In this document: positions 50,801 through 58,740 of the stretch, in pieces
How positions within the stretch are numbered: the first letter of the stretch is position 1
Layout of the letters: every line of letters begins with the position of its first letter
Source of the DNA: Rhodopseudomonas palustris
GTDB taxonomy: Bacteria; Pseudomonadota; Alphaproteobacteria; Rhizobiales; Xanthobacteraceae
DNA: 64,000 bases
Direction of reading: 5' to 3'
Assembly (NCBI RefSeq): GCF_013415845.1
Contig: NZ_CP058907.1
Location: 3,162,001-3,226,000, forward strand
The notes under the pieces: generated by a model
Told to the model about the DNA's origin: nothing
Databases searched by the model: none
Seen by the model: only the letters and a program-made list of their open reading frames with translations
Translations under genes and position numbers: made by a program

Positions 50801-51952
50801 TCACGACGACGCCAGATGCAGGATGTCGTTGTAGGTCGCAAACATCATCAACATCAGCACCAAGGCCAGCCCGATCCGGAACCCCAGCTCCTGCGCCCGC
50901 TCCGACAGCGGCCGGCCGCGCGCGGCTTCGATTCCATAGAACAAGAGGTGCCCGCCATCCAGCAACGGAACCGGGAACAGGTTCAACAGGCCGATCGAGA
51001 TCGACAGCACCGCTGCCAGATGCAGCAGCGGGGTAAAGCCGATTGTGGCCACCTGCCCTGAGACTTGGGCAATGCGCAGCGGGCCGCCGAGCTGGTCAGC
51101 CGCTTCCCGGCCAGTGAAAATACCGCCGATATAGGAGAACGTCCGGTCGACGACGAACCACGTCTCCTTAATCCCCATCCAGAACGCCACCGCCGGATTA
51201 ACTTGCTCGGTGGTCACCTCGCCTGCCGCGGTCGAGCGGCTGATGCCCAGAATGCCGAGCCGCTGGACGTTGCCGAAGCGGTCCTTGATCTCCTTGAGCT
51301 GGGGCGTCGCCACCAGATCGACGGTCGAATCGCCGCGCTTAACGGTAAATTTGAGCTGGTTACCGGCTTCGGCGCCGACGAAACGCTGCATCTCAAGGAA
51401 GTTGCTGATCGCACTGCCGTTGATCGACGTCACCACGTCGCCCGGCTTAAAGCCCGCCGCCTCGGCGGCGCTGCCGGGCTGAACCCCGTCGACACGCGCG
51501 GAGGTATTCGGCACTCCGAACACGCTGAACAGGAAGGTGAACAGCACCACCGCCAGGATGAAATTGGCCAATGGGCCGGCGACCACGATCGCCGCGCGCG
51601 GACCCACCGGCTTGTGGTGGAAACTGACCGCCCGCTCGGACGCCGACATCTGCGACAACGCGTCGCCGGATGGCGTGCTGGCCTCGCTGTCGTCACCGAA
51701 GAACTTGACGTAGCCGCCGAGCGGCACGGCCGACAGCTTCCAGCGGGTGCCGTAGCGGTCGTTAAAGCCGACGATCTCCGGACCGAAGCCTATCGAGAAG
51801 GTCAGGACCTTGACGCCGTTCCAGCGCGCCACCAGGAAATGGCCGAGTTCGTGGAAGAACACCACGATGGTCAGCACAAACAGGAAGGGCACCACATACC
51901 CCACCAGTCCGTGGCTCAACGTGTGGAAACTATTCAGAAAAAGATCGGCCAT
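50801..51952 (-). CDS. rseP: RIP metalloprotease RseP (site-2 protease)
   Basis: A 383-residue intramembrane zinc protease that cleaves anti-sigma factors and signal-peptide remnants. Seen: the zinc motif HELGH (residues 34-38) in the first helix, FSIGFGPEIVGFNDRYGTRW, a periplasmic PDZ domain (about 130-210; VQPGSAAEAAGFKPGDVVTS), and the last motif NLFPVPLLDGGHLLFYGIEA with the third ligand Asp. A single PDZ is visible. It is 45 bp after dxr and upstream of bamA, the standard envelope cluster order. Confidence 0.96.
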   Translation of the reverse strand: MADLFLNSFHTLSHGLVGYVVPFLFVLTIVVFFHELGHFLVARWNGVKVLTFSIGFGPEIVGFNDRYGTRWKLSAVPLGGYVKFFGDDSEASTPSGDALSQMSASERAVSFHHKPVGPRAAIVVAGPLANFILAVVLFTFLFSVFGVPNTSARVDGVQPGSAAEAAGFKPGDVVTSINGSAISNFLEMQRFVGAEAGNQLKFTVKRGDSTVDLVATPQLKEIKDRFGNVQRLGILGISRSTAAGEVTTEQVNPAVAFWMGIKETWFVVDRTFSYIGGIFTGREAADQLGGPLRIAQVSGQVATIGFTPLLHLAAVLSISIGLLNLFPVPLLDGGHLLFYGIEAARGRPLSERAQELGFRIGLALVLMLMMFATYNDILHLASS

Positions 51953-51997
51953 CCCATTCCCTTCGAGCAGAACCGACGGCCCTGTTCCCTATCCCCT

Positions 51998-53221
51998 CTA
52001 GGATGCCTTTGCGGCAATTTGAGGCAATAGGGTGGCAGCGAGGTTTCGCGCCTGTTGGTCGAGAGCGATGGCGTCGTCGGCGGAGCCGAGCGGCGCCTGG
52101 TTGCCGGCACGGACCCAGCTGTTGAGCGTATCTTCGACCAACCGCGCGATCGCCCCGAACCGGATCTTCTGCGCGATGAACGCCGCGACCGCCACCTCAT
52201 TGGCGGCATTATACACGGTCGTGGCACCATTGCCGGTACGGAGCGCATCGTAGGCCAGCCGCAAACCGGGAAAACGCGTGAAATCAGGCGCTTCGAAGGT
52301 CAATTGACCAATCTTGGCGAGGTCGAGCTTGGCCGCACGTCCGGTAATACGATCCGGGAAGCCGAGACAATGCGCGATCGGAATCCGCATATCGGGGGCG
52401 CCGAGCTGGGCGACCACCGAGCGATCGGCGAACTCGACCAGGCCGTGGACGATCGACTGGGGATGCACCAGCACGTCAATCTCGTCGGGCGACAGCGCGA
52501 ACAGGTACGAGGCTTCGATCACCTCGAGGCCCTTGTTCATCATCGACGCCGAGTCGATGGTGATCTTCTGCCCCATGCTCCAGTTCGGATGCTTCAGGGC
52601 CTGCGCCAGGGTGGCCTGCTCGATGTCGGCGGCAGCCCAGGTGCGGAACGGACCGCCCGAGGCCGTGATGATGACCCGGGTCAGTTCATGGCGGTTGCCG
52701 GAAGCCAGCGCCTGAAACAGCGCGTTGTGCTCCGAATCCGCCGGAAGAATCTGCGCCCCGGCAGCAGTCGCCCGGCTCATGAAGAAGTCGCCGGCACACA
52801 CCAGGCACTCTTTGTTGGCGAGCGCCACGGTGGTGCCGCGGTCGACCGCAGCCAGCGCCGGCTTCAGACCGGCCGCCCCCGAAATGGCGGCCATCACCCA
52901 ATCGGCCGGCCGGGCCGCCGCTTCGATCACCGCGCTCTCGCCCGCGCCACAGGCGACGTCGGTCCCGGCGAGCGCCGCGCGCAATTCGCCGAGTCGGGCC
53001 GGATCGGCGACGGCGACGAAGCGGGCGTTGAACTCCTTGGCGAGTTTGGCAAGGCCGGCCACGTTGGCGTTGCCGGTCAGCGCCTCGACCCGGTAGCGCT
53101 CGGGCTCGGCACGGATCAAATCCATCGTGCTGTCGCCGATCGAACCGGTGGCGCCGAGCACACTGACAGTGCGGACGCCGCTATGGGCACGCTCGGCGTT
53201 TTTCAAAGGAACAGGGCTCAT
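51998..53221 (-). CDS. dxr: 1-deoxy-D-xylulose-5-phosphate reductoisomerase
   Basis: A 407-residue enzyme making methylerythritol phosphate in the non-mevalonate isoprenoid route, the target of fosmidomycin. Seen: the NADPH loop [82 protein letters not shown] with metal ligands, and [21 protein letters not shown]. It feeds uppS in the same cluster. Four bases separate it from cdsA. Confidence 0.97.
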   Translation of the reverse strand: MSPVPLKNAERAHSGVRTVSVLGATGSIGDSTMDLIRAEPERYRVEALTGNANVAGLAKLAKEFNARFVAVADPARLGELRAALAGTDVACGAGESAVIEAAARPADWVMAAISGAAGLKPALAAVDRGTTVALANKECLVCAGDFFMSRATAAGAQILPADSEHNALFQALASGNRHELTRVIITASGGPFRTWAAADIEQATLAQALKHPNWSMGQKITIDSASMMNKGLEVIEASYLFALSPDEIDVLVHPQSIVHGLVEFADRSVVAQLGAPDMRIPIAHCLGFPDRITGRAAKLDLAKIGQLTFEAPDFTRFPGLRLAYDALRTGNGATTVYNAANEVAVAAFIAQKIRFGAIARLVEDTLNSWVRAGNQAPLGSADDAIALDQQARNLAATLLPQIAAKAS

Positions 53222-53225
53222 TGCA

Positions 53226-54083
53226 TCACCACACCATCAATCCGCGGCCAATACCATCCAGCGGTCCGCGCGTCAGCCCGATCAATACCGCCACCACGAC
53301 CGCCGCCACATAGCCATCAAGCCGATCCATCAACCCGCCGTGGCCGGGAATGATGTGGCTGGAGTCCTTTACGCCGAACCGGCGCTTGACCGCGGATTCG
53401 AACAGATCACCGAGCTGAGAAACAGTTGAAAGGATCGCTGCAAGCACCAGCAGCGGCAGCATTTTTCCAACGCCCAACAGGGCAAAACCAGCCGCGATCA
53501 CCAGGCTCAGCACGAAGCCGCCGATTGCGCCCGCCCAGGTCTTTTTGGGGCTGACCCGCGGCCACAGCTTCGGCCCGCCGATCCCGCGACCGGCGAAATA
53601 GCCGCCGATATCGGTGACCCAGACGATCAAGAGAATCAGCATCAAGGCGGCGAAGCCGTAGTCCGGATCGGCGCGGATCAGGATCGAGGCGACCAGGGCA
53701 GCCGCGGCGTAGCCCAATCCGGACGTCGCCCAACGGCGCTGCCCGCCGCCGAGCAGCGCCAGAACGGCAAGCGCGATGACGATCGCGGCAGCAGCCAGCC
53801 ACGGCACACCAGCACCCAGCGCTGCACCGCAGACGACCAGACCGAGTCCGCCGACCCCGATGATCGGCCAGTCACGGCCGAGGCCGACGATGCTCAGCCA
53901 TTCCAGCAGCAGGCCGACCGCCACGGCGGTCGCGAGCACCGCCCAGGGCCAGCCGCCGAGATAAGCGATCGCGATCGCGCCTGGCGCCAGCACCAGCGCA
54001 GCCGCAATTCGCAAAATCAGATTCCGGGACCCCTGCTCGGCCGCCGGTGCCGGCGCCGCCTTGTCCTGGCTCACGCGTGTCAC
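53226..54083 (-). CDS. cdsA: Phosphatidate cytidylyltransferase
   Basis: A 285-residue polytopic inner-membrane enzyme making CDP-diacylglycerol from phosphatidate and CTP. Seen: about eight hydrophobic segments and the family signature near the C-terminus, [20 protein letters not shown] followed by [12 protein letters not shown], with the metal-binding Asp residues. Its start overlaps the uppS stop by four bases. CTP for this step comes from pyrG, elsewhere in this window. Confidence 0.95.
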   Translation of the reverse strand: MTRVSQDKAAPAPAAEQGSRNLILRIAAALVLAPGAIAIAYLGGWPWAVLATAVAVGLLLEWLSIVGLGRDWPIIGVGGLGLVVCGAALGAGVPWLAAAAIVIALAVLALLGGGQRRWATSGLGYAAAALVASILIRADPDYGFAALMLILLIVWVTDIGGYFAGRGIGGPKLWPRVSPKKTWAGAIGGFVLSLVIAAGFALLGVGKMLPLLVLAAILSTVSQLGDLFESAVKRRFGVKDSSHIIPGHGGLMDRLDGYVAAVVVAVLIGLTRGPLDGIGRGLMVW

Positions 54084-54838
54084 GATCCTGTCTTGGCGGC
54101 CAACCCGCCGAACCGGCGCTCGCGCCGCGAATATTCGGCGATCGCGCCTTCCAGCGCGGCCTTGTCGAAATCCGGCCAGTGAATGGGCACGAATACCAAT
54201 TCACTGTACGCCGCCTGCCACATCAGGAAATTCGACAATCGTTGTTCTCCGCTGGTGCGGATGATCAGGTCGGGATCGGGAATGTCGGGGGCATCGAGAT
54301 AGCGACCGAGCGTCTCGATATCGATCGTCGCCGGGTCGCGCTTGCCCTCGGCGACTTCGCGCGCCAGGCGCTGCGCCGCATTGGCGATCTCCTGGCGGGA
54401 GCCGTAGTTGAACGCCACCACCAGATTGAGCTTGGTGTTGTTGCGGGTCAACTCCTGCGCCTCGTCGAGCATCGCGCACAGGTCGCGGTCGAGCCGGTCG
54501 CGCTCGCCGATCACCCGGATGCGGACGCCGTCGCGGTGAAGGGATGCGAGATCGTTGCGGATGAAGCGGCGCAGCAGCCCGAACAGGTCGACGATTTCAG
54601 TCGCCGGGCGCGCCCAGTTTTCCGAGCTGAACGAGAAGATGGTCAGATACTGGATGCCGAGTTCGCTGGACGCGCGGACCACGCGGCGGAGCGCTTCGAC
54701 GCCGCGGCGATGGCCTTCGGCACGGGGTAGCCCGCGAGCGGCGGCCCAGCGGCCGTTGCCGTCCATGATAATCGCCACGTGCGCGGGCGCGCTCGGTGGG
54801 TCGGACGGATCAGGCAGAGGCGCGGCAGCTTTCGACAT
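54080..54838 (-). CDS. uppS: Isoprenyl transferase (undecaprenyl diphosphate synthase)
   Basis: A 252-residue cis-prenyltransferase making the C55 carrier lipid for peptidoglycan and O-antigen. Seen: HVAIIMDGNGRWAAARGLPR with catalytic Asp26, GHRRGVEALRRVVRAS, LTIFSFSSENWARP, NLVVAFNYGSRQEI, DPDLIIRTSGEQRLSNFLMW and ELVFVPIHWPDFD. The N-terminal extension of about 18 residues is Pro-rich. Four-base overlap with cdsA; a 211-bp gap separates it from frr upstream. Confidence 0.96.
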   Translation of the reverse strand: MSKAAAPLPDPSDPPSAPAHVAIIMDGNGRWAAARGLPRAEGHRRGVEALRRVVRASSELGIQYLTIFSFSSENWARPATEIVDLFGLLRRFIRNDLASLHRDGVRIRVIGERDRLDRDLCAMLDEAQELTRNNTKLNLVVAFNYGSRQEIANAAQRLAREVAEGKRDPATIDIETLGRYLDAPDIPDPDLIIRTSGEQRLSNFLMWQAAYSELVFVPIHWPDFDKAALEGAIAEYSRRERRFGGLAAKTGS

Positions 54839-55049
54839 AGCTCATTCCCGAAGCGTCATCCCGCGAGAAGGTCACCGGCTCGCTGCCAGAAATTATTCGA
54901 GATCAGTAAGTTATAGTCGCCACAACGACAAGGCCCGAGATGTGCCCCCGGCCGCTGACCGGCCGGGTCCGAAAACGACGGCGATCCGTTCGGCCGGATC
55001 ACCGCCGGGACGCGACCGGCGACCGCGTCCCGCACATACGGCCTAAAGG

Positions 55050-55610
55050 TTAGACCGTAAGGATTTCCTTTTCCTTGTTCGCGAGCAACTGATCGATCTC
55101 CGCGATCGCCGCGTCGGTGGCCTTTTGGACCTCCTGGTCGAGCCGCTTCTGATCGTCCTCGGAGATCTCGTGGGCCTTCTCCAGCTTCTTGATGGTGTCG
55201 AGGCCGTCGCGGCGGACATGGCGAACCGCGACACGGGCTGCTTCGGCGTATTTGTGCGCGACCTTGACCAGCTCCTTGCGGCGCTCCTCGTTGAGCTCGG
55301 GGATCCGCAACCGGATCACCTGCCCTTCAGTCGCCGGCGACAGGCCGAGGTTCGAATCGACGATCCCCTTCTCGACCGCCTTGACCATCGACTTGTCCCA
55401 GACCTGCACCGAGATCAGTCGCGGCTCCGGCACCGACACGGTGGCGACCTGGTTCAGCGGCATGTGGCTGCCATAGGCATCGACCTGAACCGGCTCGAGC
55501 ATCGAGGCCGAGGCACGGCCCGTACGCAGACCGCCGAGCTCGTGCTTCAGGGACTGCGCGGCGCCCTGCATCCGCCGCTTCAATTCGTTGACATCGAACT
55601 TGTCGGACAT
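55050..55610 (-). CDS. frr: Ribosome recycling factor
   Basis: A 186-residue tRNA-mimic that, with EF-G, splits post-termination ribosomes. Seen: [20 protein letters not shown] (the core helix-strand turn), [40 protein letters not shown], the [20 protein letters not shown] signature, and [17 protein letters not shown]. Length is standard. It follows pyrH by 65 bp in the rpsB-tsf-pyrH-frr order. Confidence 0.97.
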   Translation of the reverse strand: MSDKFDVNELKRRMQGAAQSLKHELGGLRTGRASASMLEPVQVDAYGSHMPLNQVATVSVPEPRLISVQVWDKSMVKAVEKGIVDSNLGLSPATEGQVIRLRIPELNEERRKELVKVAHKYAEAARVAVRHVRRDGLDTIKKLEKAHEISEDDQKRLDQEVQKATDAAIAEIDQLLANKEKEILTV

Positions 55611-55675
55611 ACCCGCCTCTCTGGTTTCTCGAATCTCAAATCAACATCGCCGCGCGATGCGCGCGCGACCGCCTG

Positions 55676-56392
55676 TCAGCCCGCCACCACAGTGGCCCGT
55701 CCCGCGCCGCTCAGCACTGCGCCGATCGAACCGGGCTCGGCGATCGAGAACACGATGATAGGCAGCGAGGTTTCACGGGCAAGCGCGAAAGCCGTCGCAT
55801 CCATCACCTTGTAGCCGCCGGCGAGCGCTTCGGAATGCGTGAGTTTCTCGAACCGCTTCGCATTCGGATCGAGTTTCGGATCGGCACTGTAAACGCCGTC
55901 CACATTCGTCGCCTTGAGCACCGCGCCGGCGCCGATTTCGGCAGCACGAAGCACAGCGGCAGTATCAGTGGTGAAATACGGATTGCCGGTGCCGGCGGCG
56001 AGCAGCGCAATGCCGCCTTCGCGCAGCGTCTGCTCGGCAGCGGCGCGCGTATAGAGCTCGCAGACTTCCGGCATCATCAGCGCAGCCAGCGTACGCGCCT
56101 TCTGGCCATGGCGCTGCAGCGCTTCGGCGAGCGCCAGGCAGTTCATCACGGTGGCCAGCATGCCCATGGTGTCGCCGGTGGTCCGGGACACGCCGCGGGC
56201 GGAAACTTCGACGCCGCGGAAGATATTGCCGCCGCCGATCACGACGGCGATTTCGATACCGAGGCTGCGTGCGGCAATCAGTTCGCCGGCGACCCGATCG
56301 ATGGTGGCCTGATCGATACCGTAGTCCTGGGGACCGGCGAAGTACTCGCCCGACAGCTTGACCAGCACACGACGATAGATTGGCTCAGCCAT
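55676..56392 (-). CDS. pyrH: Uridylate kinase
   Basis: A 238-residue amino-acid-kinase-fold enzyme phosphorylating UMP, allosterically controlled by GTP and UTP. Seen: [20 protein letters not shown], the glycine-rich [60 protein letters not shown] and [20 protein letters not shown]. It lies 67 bp after tsf on the same strand and is the usual neighbour of frr. Confidence 0.97.
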   Translation of the reverse strand: MAEPIYRRVLVKLSGEYFAGPQDYGIDQATIDRVAGELIAARSLGIEIAVVIGGGNIFRGVEVSARGVSRTTGDTMGMLATVMNCLALAEALQRHGQKARTLAALMMPEVCELYTRAAAEQTLREGGIALLAAGTGNPYFTTDTAAVLRAAEIGAGAVLKATNVDGVYSADPKLDPNAKRFEKLTHSEALAGGYKVMDATAFALARETSLPIIVFSIAEPGSIGAVLSGAGRATVVAG

Positions 56393-56459
56393 GTTGCGGT
56401 CGCTCCCTTGAAGACTGGCTCCCGGCCCGAAGGCCGGGAGGATTTCGCGTAAACCGCGA

Positions 56460-57386
56460 TTACTTCTGGCCGGAAGCGGCGGCGACTTCGGCGGCGAAGT
56501 CGCTGGTCTGCTTCTCGATGCCTTCGCCGAGCGCGTAGCGCACGAAACCGACGATCTTGATCGGAGCGCCGACCTTGCCTTCGGCTTCCTTGACAGCCTG
56601 GGCGACCGACTTGCCCTTCTCGTCGTGGATGTAGGCCTGCTCGAGCAGGCAGACTTCCTTGTAGTAGGTCTTCAGGCCGTTCTCGACGATCTTCTCGATC
56701 ATGTTCTCCGGCTTGCCCTGCTGACGATACTTGTCGGCCATCACCTCGCGCTCGCGCTGCACGACAGCCGGATCGAGGCTGGTCGGATCGAGCGCCTGCG
56801 GGTTGGCGGCGGCGACGTGCATCGCGAGTTGGCGACCGAGCACGGCGAGTTCGTCGGCCTTACCGGCAGATTCGAGCGCGACGATCACGCCCATCTTGCC
56901 GGCGCCGTCGATCACCGCATTGTGGATGTAGCTGGCGACCACGCCCTGCGACACGCTCAGCGCGGCGGCGCGGCGCAGCGTCATGTTTTCGCCGATGGTG
57001 GCGATCGCATCCGCAATCGCGCCTGCAACGGTGGTCGAACCAACCGGAGCCGCGTTGATCGCGTCGAGGTCCGCGCCAACCTTGAGCGCGACCTGGGCGA
57101 TCATCTTCACCAGGCCCTGGAACTGCTCGTTGCGCGCGACGAAGTCGGTCTCGGAGTTGACCTCGATGACAACGCCCTTGGTGCCGTCGGTGAGCGCACC
57201 GATCAGACCTTCCGCGGCGACGCGACCGGCCTTCTTGGCGGCCTTCGACAGGCCCTTCTTGCGCAGCCAGTCGATCGCGGCGTCGATGTTGCCATCGGTC
57301 TCGGCGAGCGCCTGCTTGCAATCCATCATGCCGACGCCGGTGGTCTCGCGCAGCTCCTTGACCATTGCTGCAGTAATCGTTGCCAT
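56460..57386 (-). CDS. tsf: Elongation factor Ts
   Basis: A 308-residue nucleotide exchange factor for EF-Tu. Seen: the N-terminal UBA-like domain with [19 protein letters not shown], the core [18 protein letters not shown] with the TDFV contact to EF-Tu, and [18 protein letters not shown]. Then come [40 protein letters not shown] and the closing [15 protein letters not shown]. It is 124 bp downstream of rpsB, with a strong hairpin in between. Confidence 0.97.
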   Translation of the reverse strand: MATITAAMVKELRETTGVGMMDCKQALAETDGNIDAAIDWLRKKGLSKAAKKAGRVAAEGLIGALTDGTKGVVIEVNSETDFVARNEQFQGLVKMIAQVALKVGADLDAINAAPVGSTTVAGAIADAIATIGENMTLRRAAALSVSQGVVASYIHNAVIDGAGKMGVIVALESAGKADELAVLGRQLAMHVAAANPQALDPTSLDPAVVQREREVMADKYRQQGKPENMIEKIVENGLKTYYKEVCLLEQAYIHDEKGKSVAQAVKEAEGKVGAPIKIVGFVRYALGEGIEKQTSDFAAEVAAASGQK

Positions 57387-57477
57387 CGCTAATAAGCCCT
57401 CTGCCTGTGAGTGCGACCGCGCAGCCGAAGCCCGCGGTTCGCAATCAGGAACACATCTCAGATTTTGACGACGGAAC

Positions 57478-57502
57478 GATGCGGCCGGATTCCGGCCGCA
57501 TC
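57478..57502 (-). terminator. Hairpin (attenuator candidate) between rpsB and tsf
   Basis: GATGCGGCCGGA and TCCGGCCGCATC form a perfect 12-bp dyad around a single T, ending 8 bp beyond the rpsB stop. A T-tract is not adjacent, so partial termination or mRNA protection is more likely than full termination. An rpsB-tsf attenuator is known in E. coli. Confidence 0.6.
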
Positions 57503-57510
57503 TCCCCGTA

Positions 57511-58506
57511 TTACTCCGCCTCGGCGGTCAGCGACTTGGCCTGCGCCACCCAGGCATCGGCCCGGCTCGGCAGACCGAGCTCTTCGCCGATCTGATGCGC
57601 GGTGGCCTGGTCGAGCTCGGCGAGCTGCCAGAAGTGGAAGATGCCGAGGTCGTTGAACTTCTTCTCGATCGCGCCGGACACGCCCGGCAGCTTCTTGAGG
57701 TCGTCCGGAGTGCCGCGCGGGCCCGGCAGACCCTGGAAGGTGGTCGCCTGCGCCGCCGGCAGATCCTCACGCAGCGGCTGCGTCGCAGCACCGATGTCGA
57801 TGCCGACGTCGCCCTGCGCACGCGAGATGCCGTCGATCACCGCACGGGCGACCAGATCGCAGTACAGCGCGATCGCGCGGCCGGCGTCGTCGTTGCCCGG
57901 CACCAGATAGGTGATGCCCTTCGGATCGCAATTGGTATCGACGATCGCGGCGACCGGGATGCCGAGACGCTGGGCTTCCTGGATTGCGATGTCTTCCTTG
58001 TTGGTATCGATCACGAAGATCAGATCCGGCAGGCCGCCCATGTCCTTGATGCCGCCGAGCGAGCGATTGAGCTTGTCGCGCTCGCGCTGCAGCTCCAGAC
58101 GCTCCTTCTTGGTGTAGGCATTGGCGTCGGCCGAGCTCAGCACGTCTTCGAGGTGACGCAGACGGCGGATCGAACCCGAGATCGTCTTCCAGTTGGTCAG
58201 CGTGCCGCCGAGCCAGCGCGAGTTGACGAAGTACTGCGCCGAGCGCTTGGCTGCATCGGCAACGGCATCCTGAGCCTGGCGCTTGGTGCCGACGAACAGC
58301 ACGCGGCCACCCTTGGCGACGGTGTCGCTGATCGCCTGCAGCGCACGATGCAGCAACGGCACGGTCTGGGTCAGGTCGACGATGTGGATGTTGTTGCGGA
58401 CGCCGAAAATGTAGTCCGCCATCTTCGGATTCCAGCGATGCGACTGGTGACCGAAATGCACGCCAGCTTCGAGCAGCTGACGCATAGAGAATTCAGGAAG
58501 CGACAT
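57511..58506 (-). CDS. rpsB: 30S ribosomal protein S2 with C-terminal extension
   Basis: A 331-residue S2, about 90 residues longer than the E. coli protein. Seen: [91 protein letters not shown] and a closing [18 protein letters not shown]. Residues from about 245 add a segment with [20 protein letters not shown] and [13 protein letters not shown], resembling a helix-hairpin-helix-like extension seen in other alphaproteobacterial proteins. The ATG at 58506 follows the family. A sigma-70-type promoter lies upstream. Confidence 0.97.
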   Translation of the reverse strand: MSLPEFSMRQLLEAGVHFGHQSHRWNPKMADYIFGVRNNIHIVDLTQTVPLLHRALQAISDTVAKGGRVLFVGTKRQAQDAVADAAKRSAQYFVNSRWLGGTLTNWKTISGSIRRLRHLEDVLSSADANAYTKKERLELQRERDKLNRSLGGIKDMGGLPDLIFVIDTNKEDIAIQEAQRLGIPVAAIVDTNCDPKGITYLVPGNDDAGRAIALYCDLVARAVIDGISRAQGDVGIDIGAATQPLREDLPAAQATTFQGLPGPRGTPDDLKKLPGVSGAIEKKFNDLGIFHFWQLAELDQATAHQIGEELGLPSRADAWVAQAKSLTAEAE

Positions 58507-58632
58507 TGTATCTTCTCCGGTTGGTTCCTCCGGAAACGTGTGGGCAACCGTGCCAGACGAGGGACGAATCCGTTCGCGGCCCGGTGCCACCGGACGGCCT
58601 TGTGAGCCATGTTTCCGTGTGAGATGGCGCGC

Positions 58633-58660
58633 CTTATAGCGGGATTCCCCGATAACGCAA
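58633..58660 (-). promoter_or_regulatory. Sigma-70-type promoter for rpsB
   Basis: On the minus strand TTGCGT (58655-58660) and TATAAG (58633-58638) are separated by 16 bases. The -10 is about 127 bp upstream of the rpsB start, leaving a leader long enough for S2 feedback control. This is the best promoter-like match near the head of the rpsB-lpxB block. Confidence 0.6.
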
Positions 58661-58740
58661 GGCGGAGCGGCCGAGATCGCTCCTGAAGGCGGCGGACCGC
58701 GTATGCCGCGATCCGCCAATTTTACCTGCCCTCACCGTTC

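Noticed and set aside
54947..54967. CCCGGCC/GGCCGGG hairpin between frr and uppS
   Set aside because: Seven-base stem in very GC-rich sequence without a T-tract on the minus strand; too common by chance to call a terminator.
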